NCBI GenBank assembly: GCA_947591175.1
Contig: CANQDB010000034.1
Location: 1-12,220 of the forward strand
Length of the DNA stretch: 12,220 bases
Direction of reading: 5' to 3'
Origin: an uncultured Bacilli bacterium
GTDB taxonomy: Bacteria > Bacillota_I > Bacilli_A > RF39 > UBA660
Shown here in pieces: positions 1 through 6,600 of the stretch; position 1 is the stretch's first letter, and every line of letters starts with the position of its first letter. The notes beneath the pieces were generated by a model. The model ran no database searches. It was not told the origin of the DNA and saw nothing but the letters and a program-made list of their open reading frames with translations. A program made the position numbers and the translations under genes.

Positions 1-7
1 CCAGTTG

Positions 8-16
8 TGGTATAAT
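8..16 (+). promoter_or_regulatory. Extended -10 promoter for the membrane-anchored protein gene
   Basis: A perfect TATAAT (11-16) is preceded by TG one base upstream (8-9), which is the extended -10 arrangement TGnTATAAT. Transcription would start near 23, leaving a leader of about 22 nt before the ATG at 45. The -35 region would lie before the window, so it cannot be judged. The next gene is followed by a terminator, so this promoter probably drives one gene. Confidence 0.75.
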
Positions 17-28
17 ATAGCCACTATT

Positions 29-35
29 AAGGGGG
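29..35 (+). promoter_or_regulatory. Ribosome binding site
   Basis: AAGGGGG lies 9 nt before the ATG at 45 and is the best Shine-Dalgarno match at a workable distance. A second purine run, AGGGG at 38-42, is only 2 nt from the start codon and is too close to serve. Confidence 0.6.
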
Positions 36-44
36 ATAGGGGTT

Positions 45-590
45 ATGAATAAAAAAGTGAAAAATGAAATTAAAAGTCGCTTAATATCGATTTTAATTTG
101 GTCTTGCTTTTTGATATTTGCAACCTTGTTTTATTACTTACCACGTCAAAATATGACATCTAGTTTTGCTTATAGTTCAGGTAACAATGACGGTTTCTAT
201 TTAGAAGAGTTAAACGATGGCTTTAAAATGGAATCGATTATGCCAGTTCGTGATGAAGTTGGTCTAAAAGGTGAACCATATAAGTTTAGAGTTGTAAACG
301 ATCTTGATTTGACTATTTCTTACACTCTGTATTTTCAAAACGATGCTTCTAAAATAGAAGATGGGACGAAGAAACTTGCTAATAACTACTTGCGTTTTCA
401 AGTCATTAAAAATGGGGTTGAACAACCTATTAATAACCTCAATACCGATGGTAAAATAGTTATAGCCGAAATTGAACCACATTCGTCTGATACATTTGAC
501 TTCCGTGTCTGGCTCGATAAAGAAGCAGGACTCGATGCTATGGGTAAAGAGTTTTATGGTCGTTTAGGACTAGATGCTCATCAAATATAA
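45..590 (+). CDS. Membrane-anchored extracytoplasmic protein of unknown function
   Basis: I do not recognise this 181-residue protein as a named gene. A short Lys-rich N-terminus (residues 1-12) is followed by one hydrophobic segment (about 13-32) and then Pro-Arg. This predicts a single N-terminal membrane anchor with the remaining ~145 residues outside the cell. S-F-A at 40-42 satisfies the -3/-1 rule for signal peptidase, but it lies about 10 residues beyond the hydrophobic core, so an uncleaved anchor is more likely. The ectodomain has alternating hydrophobic/polar stretches, for example YKFRVVND, ISYTLYF and FDFRVWLD, which suggest a beta-sandwich. The layout loosely recalls TasA/CalY-like or Ig-like surface proteins, but that is an impression of pattern and not a family assignment. 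It has no Cys in the ectodomain and no LPXTG motif. It has its own promoter, ribosome site and terminator, so the neighbours give no functional clue. Confidence 0.85.
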   Translation: MNKKVKNEIKSRLISILIWSCFLIFATLFYYLPRQNMTSSFAYSSGNNDGFYLEELNDGFKMESIMPVRDEVGLKGEPYKFRVVNDLDLTISYTLYFQNDASKIEDGTKKLANNYLRFQVIKNGVEQPINNLNTDGKIVIAEIEPHSSDTFDFRVWLDKEAGLDAMGKEFYGRLGLDAHQI

Positions 591-596
591 TTTTTG

Positions 597-621
597 AAAA
601 CCAATTTATTTTGGTTTTTTT
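597..621 (+). terminator. Short A/T-rich rho-independent terminator
   Basis: A perfect 8-bp inverted repeat, AAAACCAA (597-604) and TTGGTTTT (611-618), encloses a 6-nt loop and runs into a T tract ending at 621. It lies 6 nt after the stop codon of the membrane-anchored protein gene. Only two G-C pairs sit in the middle of the stem, so it may be weak. Its position and T tract still support termination. Confidence 0.65.
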
Positions 622-631
622 CTTTGACTTC

Positions 632-660
632 TTGCTATTTTTTTTCTTTTCCTCTACAAT
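632..660 (+). promoter_or_regulatory. Promoter for the dnaI-RNB operon
   Basis: TTGCTA (632-637) is spaced exactly 17 nt from TACAAT (655-660), giving 4/6 and 5/6 matches to the housekeeping consensus. Transcription would begin near 667, directly on the AAGGGTGAT ribosome site, leaving a leader of about 14 nt. The stronger-looking TTGACT at 624-629 would need a 25-nt spacer and was not chosen. Confidence 0.55.
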
Positions 661-666
661 GAATGT

Positions 667-675
667 AAGGGTGAT
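667..675 (+). promoter_or_regulatory. Ribosome binding site of dnaI
   Basis: AAGGGTGAT ends 5 nt before the ATG at 681 and fixes that start. If the predicted promoter is correct, this site forms nearly the 5' end of the mRNA. Confidence 0.6.
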
Positions 676-680
676 AAGCG

Positions 681-1589
681 ATGCCAAAAATTACAAGTGT
701 TATCGATAAAGCGAATAAAAATGATTTAGAAAAGTCTTATATCGAGGCTTTAAAGGATGATACTTTTAAGAAGTACGTCAAGAGTTTACCGATTACCGAA
801 GAAACTTTGATGAAGTATACTTCGCGTTTAGAAGAAGCGTGTCATGAAGATGATAATTGTAAAAAGTGTCCCTCGCTAAATCACTGCCAAAATGAGAGAT
901 ATGGTTACTGTCTAACTCCTCATAAAGATGAGAAGACGATTACTTTTTATTATCAAGCCTGTCCGTATCTTAGACAAAAAGAAAAAGATGAAGCCTATCA
1001 ACAAAATATTTACTTGTTCGATATTCCAAAACAAGTTAGGACTGCTAGTATGAAAGATATCTATAAGGACGATAGTAAAAGAATGGATATCATTAAATAC
1101 TTGGTGCAATTTTGTAAAACTTATACTACTAATCCTAAACAAAAAGGACTCTATTTAAATGGTAGTTTTGGAAGTGGAAAAACCTATTTGATTGCGGCTC
1201 TTTTTAATGAACTTGCTAAAAATGGTGTTTCGAGTGCTCTTGTGTATTACCCAGAGTTATTACGTACTTTAAAAGAATCTTTTGGAGACGATGACTTTCA
1301 ATATCTATTTAATCGCATAAAAAGAGCCCCTTTACTTTTGTTAGATGACATCGGTGCTGAAAACGTCACTCCTTGGTCAAGAGACGAAATACTTGGAACG
1401 ATTTTGCAATACCGGATGGATGAAGAACTTCCCACCTTCTTTACTTCGAACCTTACTTTAGAAGAACTAGAACAACACCTTGCTAGTAGTTTGTCTGGAG
1501 TTGACAAGGTTAAGGCAAGAAGAATAATCGAACGGATAAAACAACTTACTACCGAGATGAAACTGGTAAGTAAAAATCGCCGTAATTAG
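681..1589 (+). CDS. dnaI: Primosomal protein DnaI, helicase loader
   Basis: DnaI is an AAA+ ATPase that loads the replicative helicase (DnaC in Bacillus) onto DNA at the origin and at restarted forks. The 302 residues are close to the roughly 311 of the Bacillus subtilis protein. The N-terminal region has the family's Cys-rich zinc segment, with C54, C60, C63, C69, C77, H81 and C94 as candidate ligands and C60-x2-C63 as the clearest pair. This part binds the helicase in studied homologues. The C-terminal ATPase domain shows Walker A at about 161-168 (GSFGSGKT), Walker B ending in D222-D223, a sensor-1-like T-S-N after a beta strand, and an Arg-rich element A-R280-R281-I-I-E-R285 that may hold the Arg finger. 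The protein ends in N-R-R-N, similar to other DnaI proteins. In Bacillus dnaI follows dnaB, but here the upstream gene is unrelated and the downstream partner is an RNase starting 8 nt later. The call is secure. Confidence 0.95.
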   Translation: MPKITSVIDKANKNDLEKSYIEALKDDTFKKYVKSLPITEETLMKYTSRLEEACHEDDNCKKCPSLNHCQNERYGYCLTPHKDEKTITFYYQACPYLRQKEKDEAYQQNIYLFDIPKQVRTASMKDIYKDDSKRMDIIKYLVQFCKTYTTNPKQKGLYLNGSFGSGKTYLIAALFNELAKNGVSSALVYYPELLRTLKESFGDDDFQYLFNRIKRAPLLLLDDIGAENVTPWSRDEILGTILQYRMDEELPTFFTSNLTLEELEQHLASSLSGVDKVKARRIIERIKQLTTEMKLVSKNRRN

Positions 1590-1592
1590 GAG
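1587..1592 (+). promoter_or_regulatory. Ribosome binding site overlapping the dnaI stop codon
   Basis: TAGGAG contains the TAG stop of dnaI (1587-1589) and sits 5 nt before the ATG at 1598. This arrangement suggests translational coupling of the two genes in one mRNA. Confidence 0.65.
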
Positions 1593-1597
1593 TTCTT

Positions 1598-3598
1598 ATG
1601 AAAGATGGAGCACTTACATATTTAGAAGAATTACAAAAAGAGGCTAGGAACAATGACTTTCTGGTCCTTTTTTCGAGTGCTCAACTACCGATGGATAAAA
1701 AACATTTTGGTATAACTTTTCACGAAGTAGCTAAAGTTATTAAAACAAATCATCTAGAGACGATGATTATGACTCTTTTAGATTTTTTAGAGGACGAACT
1801 AAGTAACTATAATTACACCCAAGATTATTCTTATTTTGAAACACTTTACCCATTTTTAGAGATACTTTTAGGAAAACATCAACATCGAGGCGAAGTTGTC
1901 CTTACGAAATTAGATGAGATTGAAAAACGTTTAGTTAGTCTTCTTCATGAAAAGCCTGGAAATATTAAGAAGAATCATCCTAATTACCAACGTTTAAAAC
2001 AAAGTCTCAAAGCTATAAACCATTTACACTTATTCTTTTTAAGTGAAGATGACGATACTTATTTCGATAACAAGTACCAAGTAGTTAACTACCTTTTCTT
2101 TAAGAAAAAGAGGCTTCCCGATATCGAAAGGGCACTTAAATTGATGCCAACTCTTGTTAACTTAAAAGACAAGCAAGGAAATACTCTTCTAGATCAAGTA
2201 ATAGACCACTATTTTGCTTCCTTAGAGTCCTATGCTTTGAAACGAACTGTTAGTGAATTAGAAGAAGCAATCTATTATAGCAATCTAACATCTTTCTTAT
2301 TGTTTCATTCCCAACTTAGTCAAAAGAAATATATTTCGGAAAAAGGAAGACAGTTAAAGAAACTAAAAGATTTTATTGATACTTTAGAACACAAACATTA
2401 TCCTAAAGATGTCGAAGAAATAGCCTTCACTATGTTAGATGAACTCTTCGAAATGCTAACGGCTAAAAAAGAGATTAAGTATACTTACGATGAACTAGCA
2501 AACCGTTATCACATCAAGGAAAGATTTCCTAGTAAAGTAGAGCGAGAAGCAAGACAAACTATTTCTAAAATAAAAGTTCTTCCCACTAAATCTCAAAAAG
2601 TAATTCTCACCATCGATGGAGAAGGGGCTCAAGAAATAGACGATGGCTTATCTTGTGAAAGACGTGACGATGGTAATTACTTAGTTGGAGTCCACATTGC
2701 TAATCCTTTAGGTTACTTACAACTATTTGGTCCAACTTTAAAAGAGGCTAGCGAAAGAGGAACAACTATCTATTTAGGTAACAAAACTGTACCGATGATA
2801 CCACCAATACTATCAAAGAAAGTGATATCTCTAACTGAAAAAGAACCAAAACTTGCTCGTAGTTTCTATTTTGAAGTAAGTTCTAAAGGCGAAGTGAATC
2901 CTTTGTTTACGATGAAAACTGAAACTATCGAAGTCTATCGTAATCTTACTTATAAAGAAGCAAACGATATTTTGAAAAAAGGAGCAAATCCTGATCCTAA
3001 ATTAACGACTACTCTAGGTCTATTACAAGAAGTAAGTACTAAAATCGACCGCCAAATAAAACTTCCTAATAGAGAAGCAGCCTTTGCTTTTGAAGATACT
3101 TTACCACTTGATATCGATAGTCCATGTCAATTAGAAAGTGAAAAAGTAGTCGAGACCTTCATGTTACTTCTAAATAGAATGACGGCTTCCTATTGTCTTA
3201 CCGAAGGTTACCCTTATATTTATCGAAATCACGTGGTGTCATTAGAAGAGCAAAAGAAGTTAGCCCGTTTTAAAGAAAGTTTAAAAAGTGATACGGGGGC
3301 TTGGCAAAAGACGATCAGTTATTTAGAAAACACTTTGCCTCCAGCTTATTACGATATAAAAAATAAAGGTCACTGGGCCTTAGGGTACGATACTTATTCT
3401 CATGTTTCATCTCCTTTGAGGCGTTATGCCGATATCCTAGCAGGATTTAGTCTCGACTTATACATGCAAGAAGAAGTCCACGATCAAAAGATTTACGAAC
3501 TTGAAAAAATCCTTACCAAGAGTTGTAAAAGACTCAATAGTCGTCTTCGCTTAACTAAAGAATTTACAAGCCAAATCGAAAGTAGAAAAACGTTTTAA
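1598..3598 (+). CDS. RNase II/R-family (RNB domain) exoribonuclease with atypical N-terminus
   Basis: Members of this family degrade RNA processively from the 3' end with Mg2+. The RNB domain covers roughly residues 310-640 of 666. It contains T-I-D340-GEGAQ-E346-I-D348-D349, corresponding to the four-acid active site of RNase II/R, in which the second acid is normally Asp. It also has HIANPLGYL, the G-T-T-I-Y-L segment with a PMIPP-type loop, a PYIYRNH element, and S-S-P-L-R608-R609-Y-A-D, the C-terminal RNB signature. The pre-RNB linker F-P-S-K-V-E-R-E-A also fits RNase R. Residues 1-310 match neither of the expected cold-shock OB folds. They look mostly helical and charged, with one ankyrin-like stretch at about 187-203. 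Only about 55 residues follow the RNB signature, so the usual S1 domain is absent. Bacillus subtilis RNase R is about 779 residues. The gene is the second in an operon with dnaI. The family is certain; whether it replaces RNase R or has a narrower substrate is unknown. Confidence 0.88.
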   Translation: MKDGALTYLEELQKEARNNDFLVLFSSAQLPMDKKHFGITFHEVAKVIKTNHLETMIMTLLDFLEDELSNYNYTQDYSYFETLYPFLEILLGKHQHRGEVVLTKLDEIEKRLVSLLHEKPGNIKKNHPNYQRLKQSLKAINHLHLFFLSEDDDTYFDNKYQVVNYLFFKKKRLPDIERALKLMPTLVNLKDKQGNTLLDQVIDHYFASLESYALKRTVSELEEAIYYSNLTSFLLFHSQLSQKKYISEKGRQLKKLKDFIDTLEHKHYPKDVEEIAFTMLDELFEMLTAKKEIKYTYDELANRYHIKERFPSKVEREARQTISKIKVLPTKSQKVILTIDGEGAQEIDDGLSCERRDDGNYLVGVHIANPLGYLQLFGPTLKEASERGTTIYLGNKTVPMIPPILSKKVISLTEKEPKLARSFYFEVSSKGEVNPLFTMKTETIEVYRNLTYKEANDILKKGANPDPKLTTTLGLLQEVSTKIDRQIKLPNREAAFAFEDTLPLDIDSPCQLESEKVVETFMLLLNRMTASYCLTEGYPYIYRNHVVSLEEQKKLARFKESLKSDTGAWQKTISYLENTLPPAYYDIKNKGHWALGYDTYSHVSSPLRRYADILAGFSLDLYMQEEVHDQKIYELEKILTKSCKRLNSRLRLTKEFTSQIESRKTF

Positions 3599-3620
3599 AA
3601 GGTAGTTTTTCTACTTTTTT
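3579..3620 (+). terminator. Rho-independent terminator overlapping the RNB gene's 3' end
   Basis: A perfect 13-bp inverted repeat pairs 3579-3591 (AAAGTAGAAAAAC) with 3605-3617 (GTTTTTCTACTTT). The 13-nt loop carries the gene's TAA stop (3596-3598). T residues run from 3615 to 3620. The 5' arm lies inside the coding sequence for the last residues (S-R-K-T-F), so a terminating ribosome could cover it. The T tract merges with the next promoter region. Confidence 0.85.
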
Positions 3621-3634
3621 CTTACCCCTTGTCG

Positions 3635-3643
3635 TGATATAAT
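3635..3643 (+). promoter_or_regulatory. Extended -10 promoter for the glucan synthase-pgi operon
   Basis: A perfect TATAAT (3638-3643) is preceded by TGA, giving TGnTATAAT. The -35 position at 17-nt spacing (3615-3620) is only TTTTTT, part of the upstream terminator, so the extended -10 must carry recognition. Transcription would start near 3650, about 15 nt before the preferred start codon at 3665. Confidence 0.75.
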
Positions 3644-3649
3644 TTTAGT

Positions 3650-3660
3650 AGGATGGTGAT
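3650..3660 (+). promoter_or_regulatory. Ribosome binding site that decides the synthase start
   Basis: AGGATGGTGAT is a Shine-Dalgarno-like run whose GGTGAT half ends 4 nt before the ATG at 3665, as at dnaI. The in-frame ATG at 3653 lies inside this run and only about 3 nt after the predicted transcription start, so it would have no ribosome site. The ATG at 3665 is therefore preferred. Confidence 0.65.
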
Positions 3661-3664
3661 ATTG

Positions 3665-6600
3665 ATGACGAACTTTCAAAAAGATTTTAAAGAAGACTTA
3701 AAAGATATTAAAATCTACTACGATTATCTTGTTTCACTTACGACAGATCAAAAGACAATCGGAGTCATTAACGAATGGATCATCGATAACTATGCCATGC
3801 TTTTAGAAAGTAGTAATGTGGTAAGTGATTTTTTAACGGACAAGACTCTTAAGAAAACCATCAATAACTCTGGAGTAAAACTCCGTAAAATGATCGAAAA
3901 CATCCTCGAATATCAAGACTACAAATTAACTGAAAAAACTTTTATTAGGTCGTTTCATCAATATCAAAAGGAAAAAGATATTTCCTTATCTTACCATGAG
4001 ATTCAAGTCTTAAAACCTCTTTTAATTATGGAACTCATGCAAAAGATAAGAGAACTTTGCGAAAAAGAACAAGAAAACTTAGAGACGATTCTATCAGTCG
4101 ATAGAGAAATTAGTCGTTTAGAAGAAAAACATGAAAAAGATAAAACTGCTATAGTTTCTGCTTTCGTTTTCGATAAAGAGATGGAAATAGATCCAATTTA
4201 TTTTGATCGCTTAAATTATCATCTTACCCGTCTTGGAACTCCTTTTAACGATTTGTTCTACCAAATGAACGAAGTCTTAGAAGCCAATAACCTAAGTCTA
4301 AGACAAGTTATTAGAACTGCCCAAGCCGATAGGATTAAAACGAATCTTTATATTTCTAAACTCTTTAATCTAATCAAAGTTGCTCAAGAATTTAAAATTG
4401 AAAATCTTTATCAAGGCATGAGCATAACTGAAAAAGAACTAAATAAAGATAGTATCTATCGGAAGATGGATGAACCTAGTAAAGATCAGTATCGTAACGA
4501 ATTGATAAAGAAAGCTAAACACAAACATCTAAAAGAACTTGCCTATGCAAGACAATTGATCGCTAAAGGTACCAAAGAAGATAAACATATTGGTTTCTAT
4601 TTATTTCCCCAAAAAAGCAATCGCAAAAAAGTAGTTATTTATTTAACCACGATTTTTGTTTTGACCTTTTTCTTAACGGGACTTTTATCATTTTATCTTA
4701 CGGACTTCTATATCCTTAACTTTATTTTGTTACTTATTCCAACTAGTGAAATCGTTATTCAACTAATAGAACAATTCTTAATGCACTTTAATCCACCAAG
4801 GACTTTGCCGGCGTTGGCCTATAAAGAAGGAATTCCTACTTCATCTAGTACTATTTTAGTGATTCCAACTATTTTAAAGGATCCTAAAAAAGTAGAGGCA
4901 ATGTTTTTAGACCTCGAAAAGTATTACTTATCGAATAAATCGAATAACTTGTACTTTGCTCTTCTAGGAGATTGCACGGAACAAAAAGAACCATCGATTA
5001 AGATGGATAAAGAGATAAAAGAGTGTGGCCTTAAGTGTTGTGCAAGACTCAATAAAAAATATGGTAAAGAACTATTTTACTTTGCTTATCGTAAAAGAGT
5101 TTATCACGAAAGTGAAGATAGTTACTTAGGTTGGGAACGAAAAAGAGGAGCAATCATCCAATTTAATGAACTTTTATTAAAGAAAATGACCAAAGCTGAA
5201 AAAAACTCTTGGTTTGAAGTCGAGACTCTATCTAATTTAACTGTACCTATTCGTTATGTCGTGACAGTTGACGCCGGCAACGTTCCAGTTCTAGGAAGTA
5301 TTATCGATTTAGTTAGAACGATGGATCATCCTTTGGTACGCCCTGTTATGGATAAGAATAAGACGAAAGTTATCAAGGGACACGCCTTAATCGAACCTAA
5401 ATTAACTATCGATATCGAGTCTTCTAATCGTTCTTTTTATGCCGAACTTTTTGCGGGCCTCGGAGGATTCGATGTCTACAATACGAAAGTGGCTAACTTC
5501 TATCAAGATATTTTTGATGAAGGTAGTTTTATGGGGAAGGGAATTTACGACCTCGAAGTCTTTGATACATTATTATCTAAAAAGTTCCCCAAACAAACTG
5601 TTCTAAGTCACGATTTAATCGAAGGAAATTATCTAAGAAGTGGCTTTGCTTCTAATATCGAAATAGTCGATGACTTTTCGACGACCTTTTTAAGAGATAT
5701 GACAAGGCATCACCGTTGGGCTAGAGGAGACGTCCAAATGTTACCTTGGGTGTTACCGAAAGTTAAAGATGAAAACGGCAAAAAAAGAAAGAATCCGACA
5801 ACTCTATTGGGTAAATGGAAAATTCTCGATAACATTAGACGTAACTTAATCGACGTTTGCCTATTACTTATTTTAATAGCAGCTTTACTAACGCCAAGTG
5901 CATCTATTTTTGCCTGGTCTTTCTACGTTGCCTTGATAATCTTTTTACCATTAATTCTCTATTTAAATAGTAAAATACATTTTCAATTTTCAAAGAAAGT
6001 CAAGGTTAAACCATATCACCGAATTATCGAAGGCACCTCGGCCGTTATTTGTCGTTCGTTTATTCAACTTATCACTTTGCCTTATCAAGCTTGGCTCTAT
6101 CTCAATGCTATGGGTAAAGCGATGTACCGTTTAGTAATTTCTAAAAAACATTTATTAAGTTGGATGACGGCCGAAGAAGCCGAACGGACCGTTTCTAATA
6201 ATTTAATAAATTACTTAATTCAATTTTGGATGCATTCACTTGTTATTATCATCTTAATTGTGGCAACTTACTTCTTAGATCCTAGTAAGATGATTCATAC
6301 AGCCATACTTAGTATTCTTTTTTTACTAGCGCCATTTATTCTCTGGGCTATCAGTCAACCTAAAAAGGACAAAAAATATTTGCTTGACGAGGACGAACAA
6401 CAAGAAATGCGGTCTTTAGGTAAAAAGACATGGGCTTTTTTTGAAGAGAATTTGACACCGGAAACGAACTTTTTAATTCCTGATAACTTTCAGGAAAATA
6501 GGGAGATAAAAAAGGATCATAAGACATCCTCGACAGATATCGGTTTCTCTTTAACTTCAGTAGTTTCTGCTTACGAATTAGGTTACATCAAAAAAGAGAA

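Noticed and set aside
264..482. Reverse-strand open frame of 72 codons
   Set aside because: It lies wholly inside the membrane-anchored protein gene, has low-complexity aromatic-rich content, and has no convincing ribosome site or family motif.
624..629. TTGACT as the -35 element for dnaI
   Set aside because: The spacer to TACAAT would be 25 nt. TTGCTA at 632-637 gives the standard 17 nt.
912..1142. Reverse-strand open frame of 76 codons within dnaI
   Set aside because: It is antisense to a well-supported DnaI gene, and its composition is what the reverse complement of AT-rich coding sequence gives.
1298..1507. Reverse-strand open frame of 69 codons within dnaI
   Set aside because: It overlaps the Walker B and sensor region of DnaI on the other strand and has Ser/Lys-rich sequence without any recognisable domain.
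3653..3664. Upstream in-frame ATG (3653) as start of the glucan synthase
   Set aside because: It sits within the purine run that serves as the ribosome site for 3665 and only about 3 nt from the predicted transcription start. It would add just M-V-I-L.
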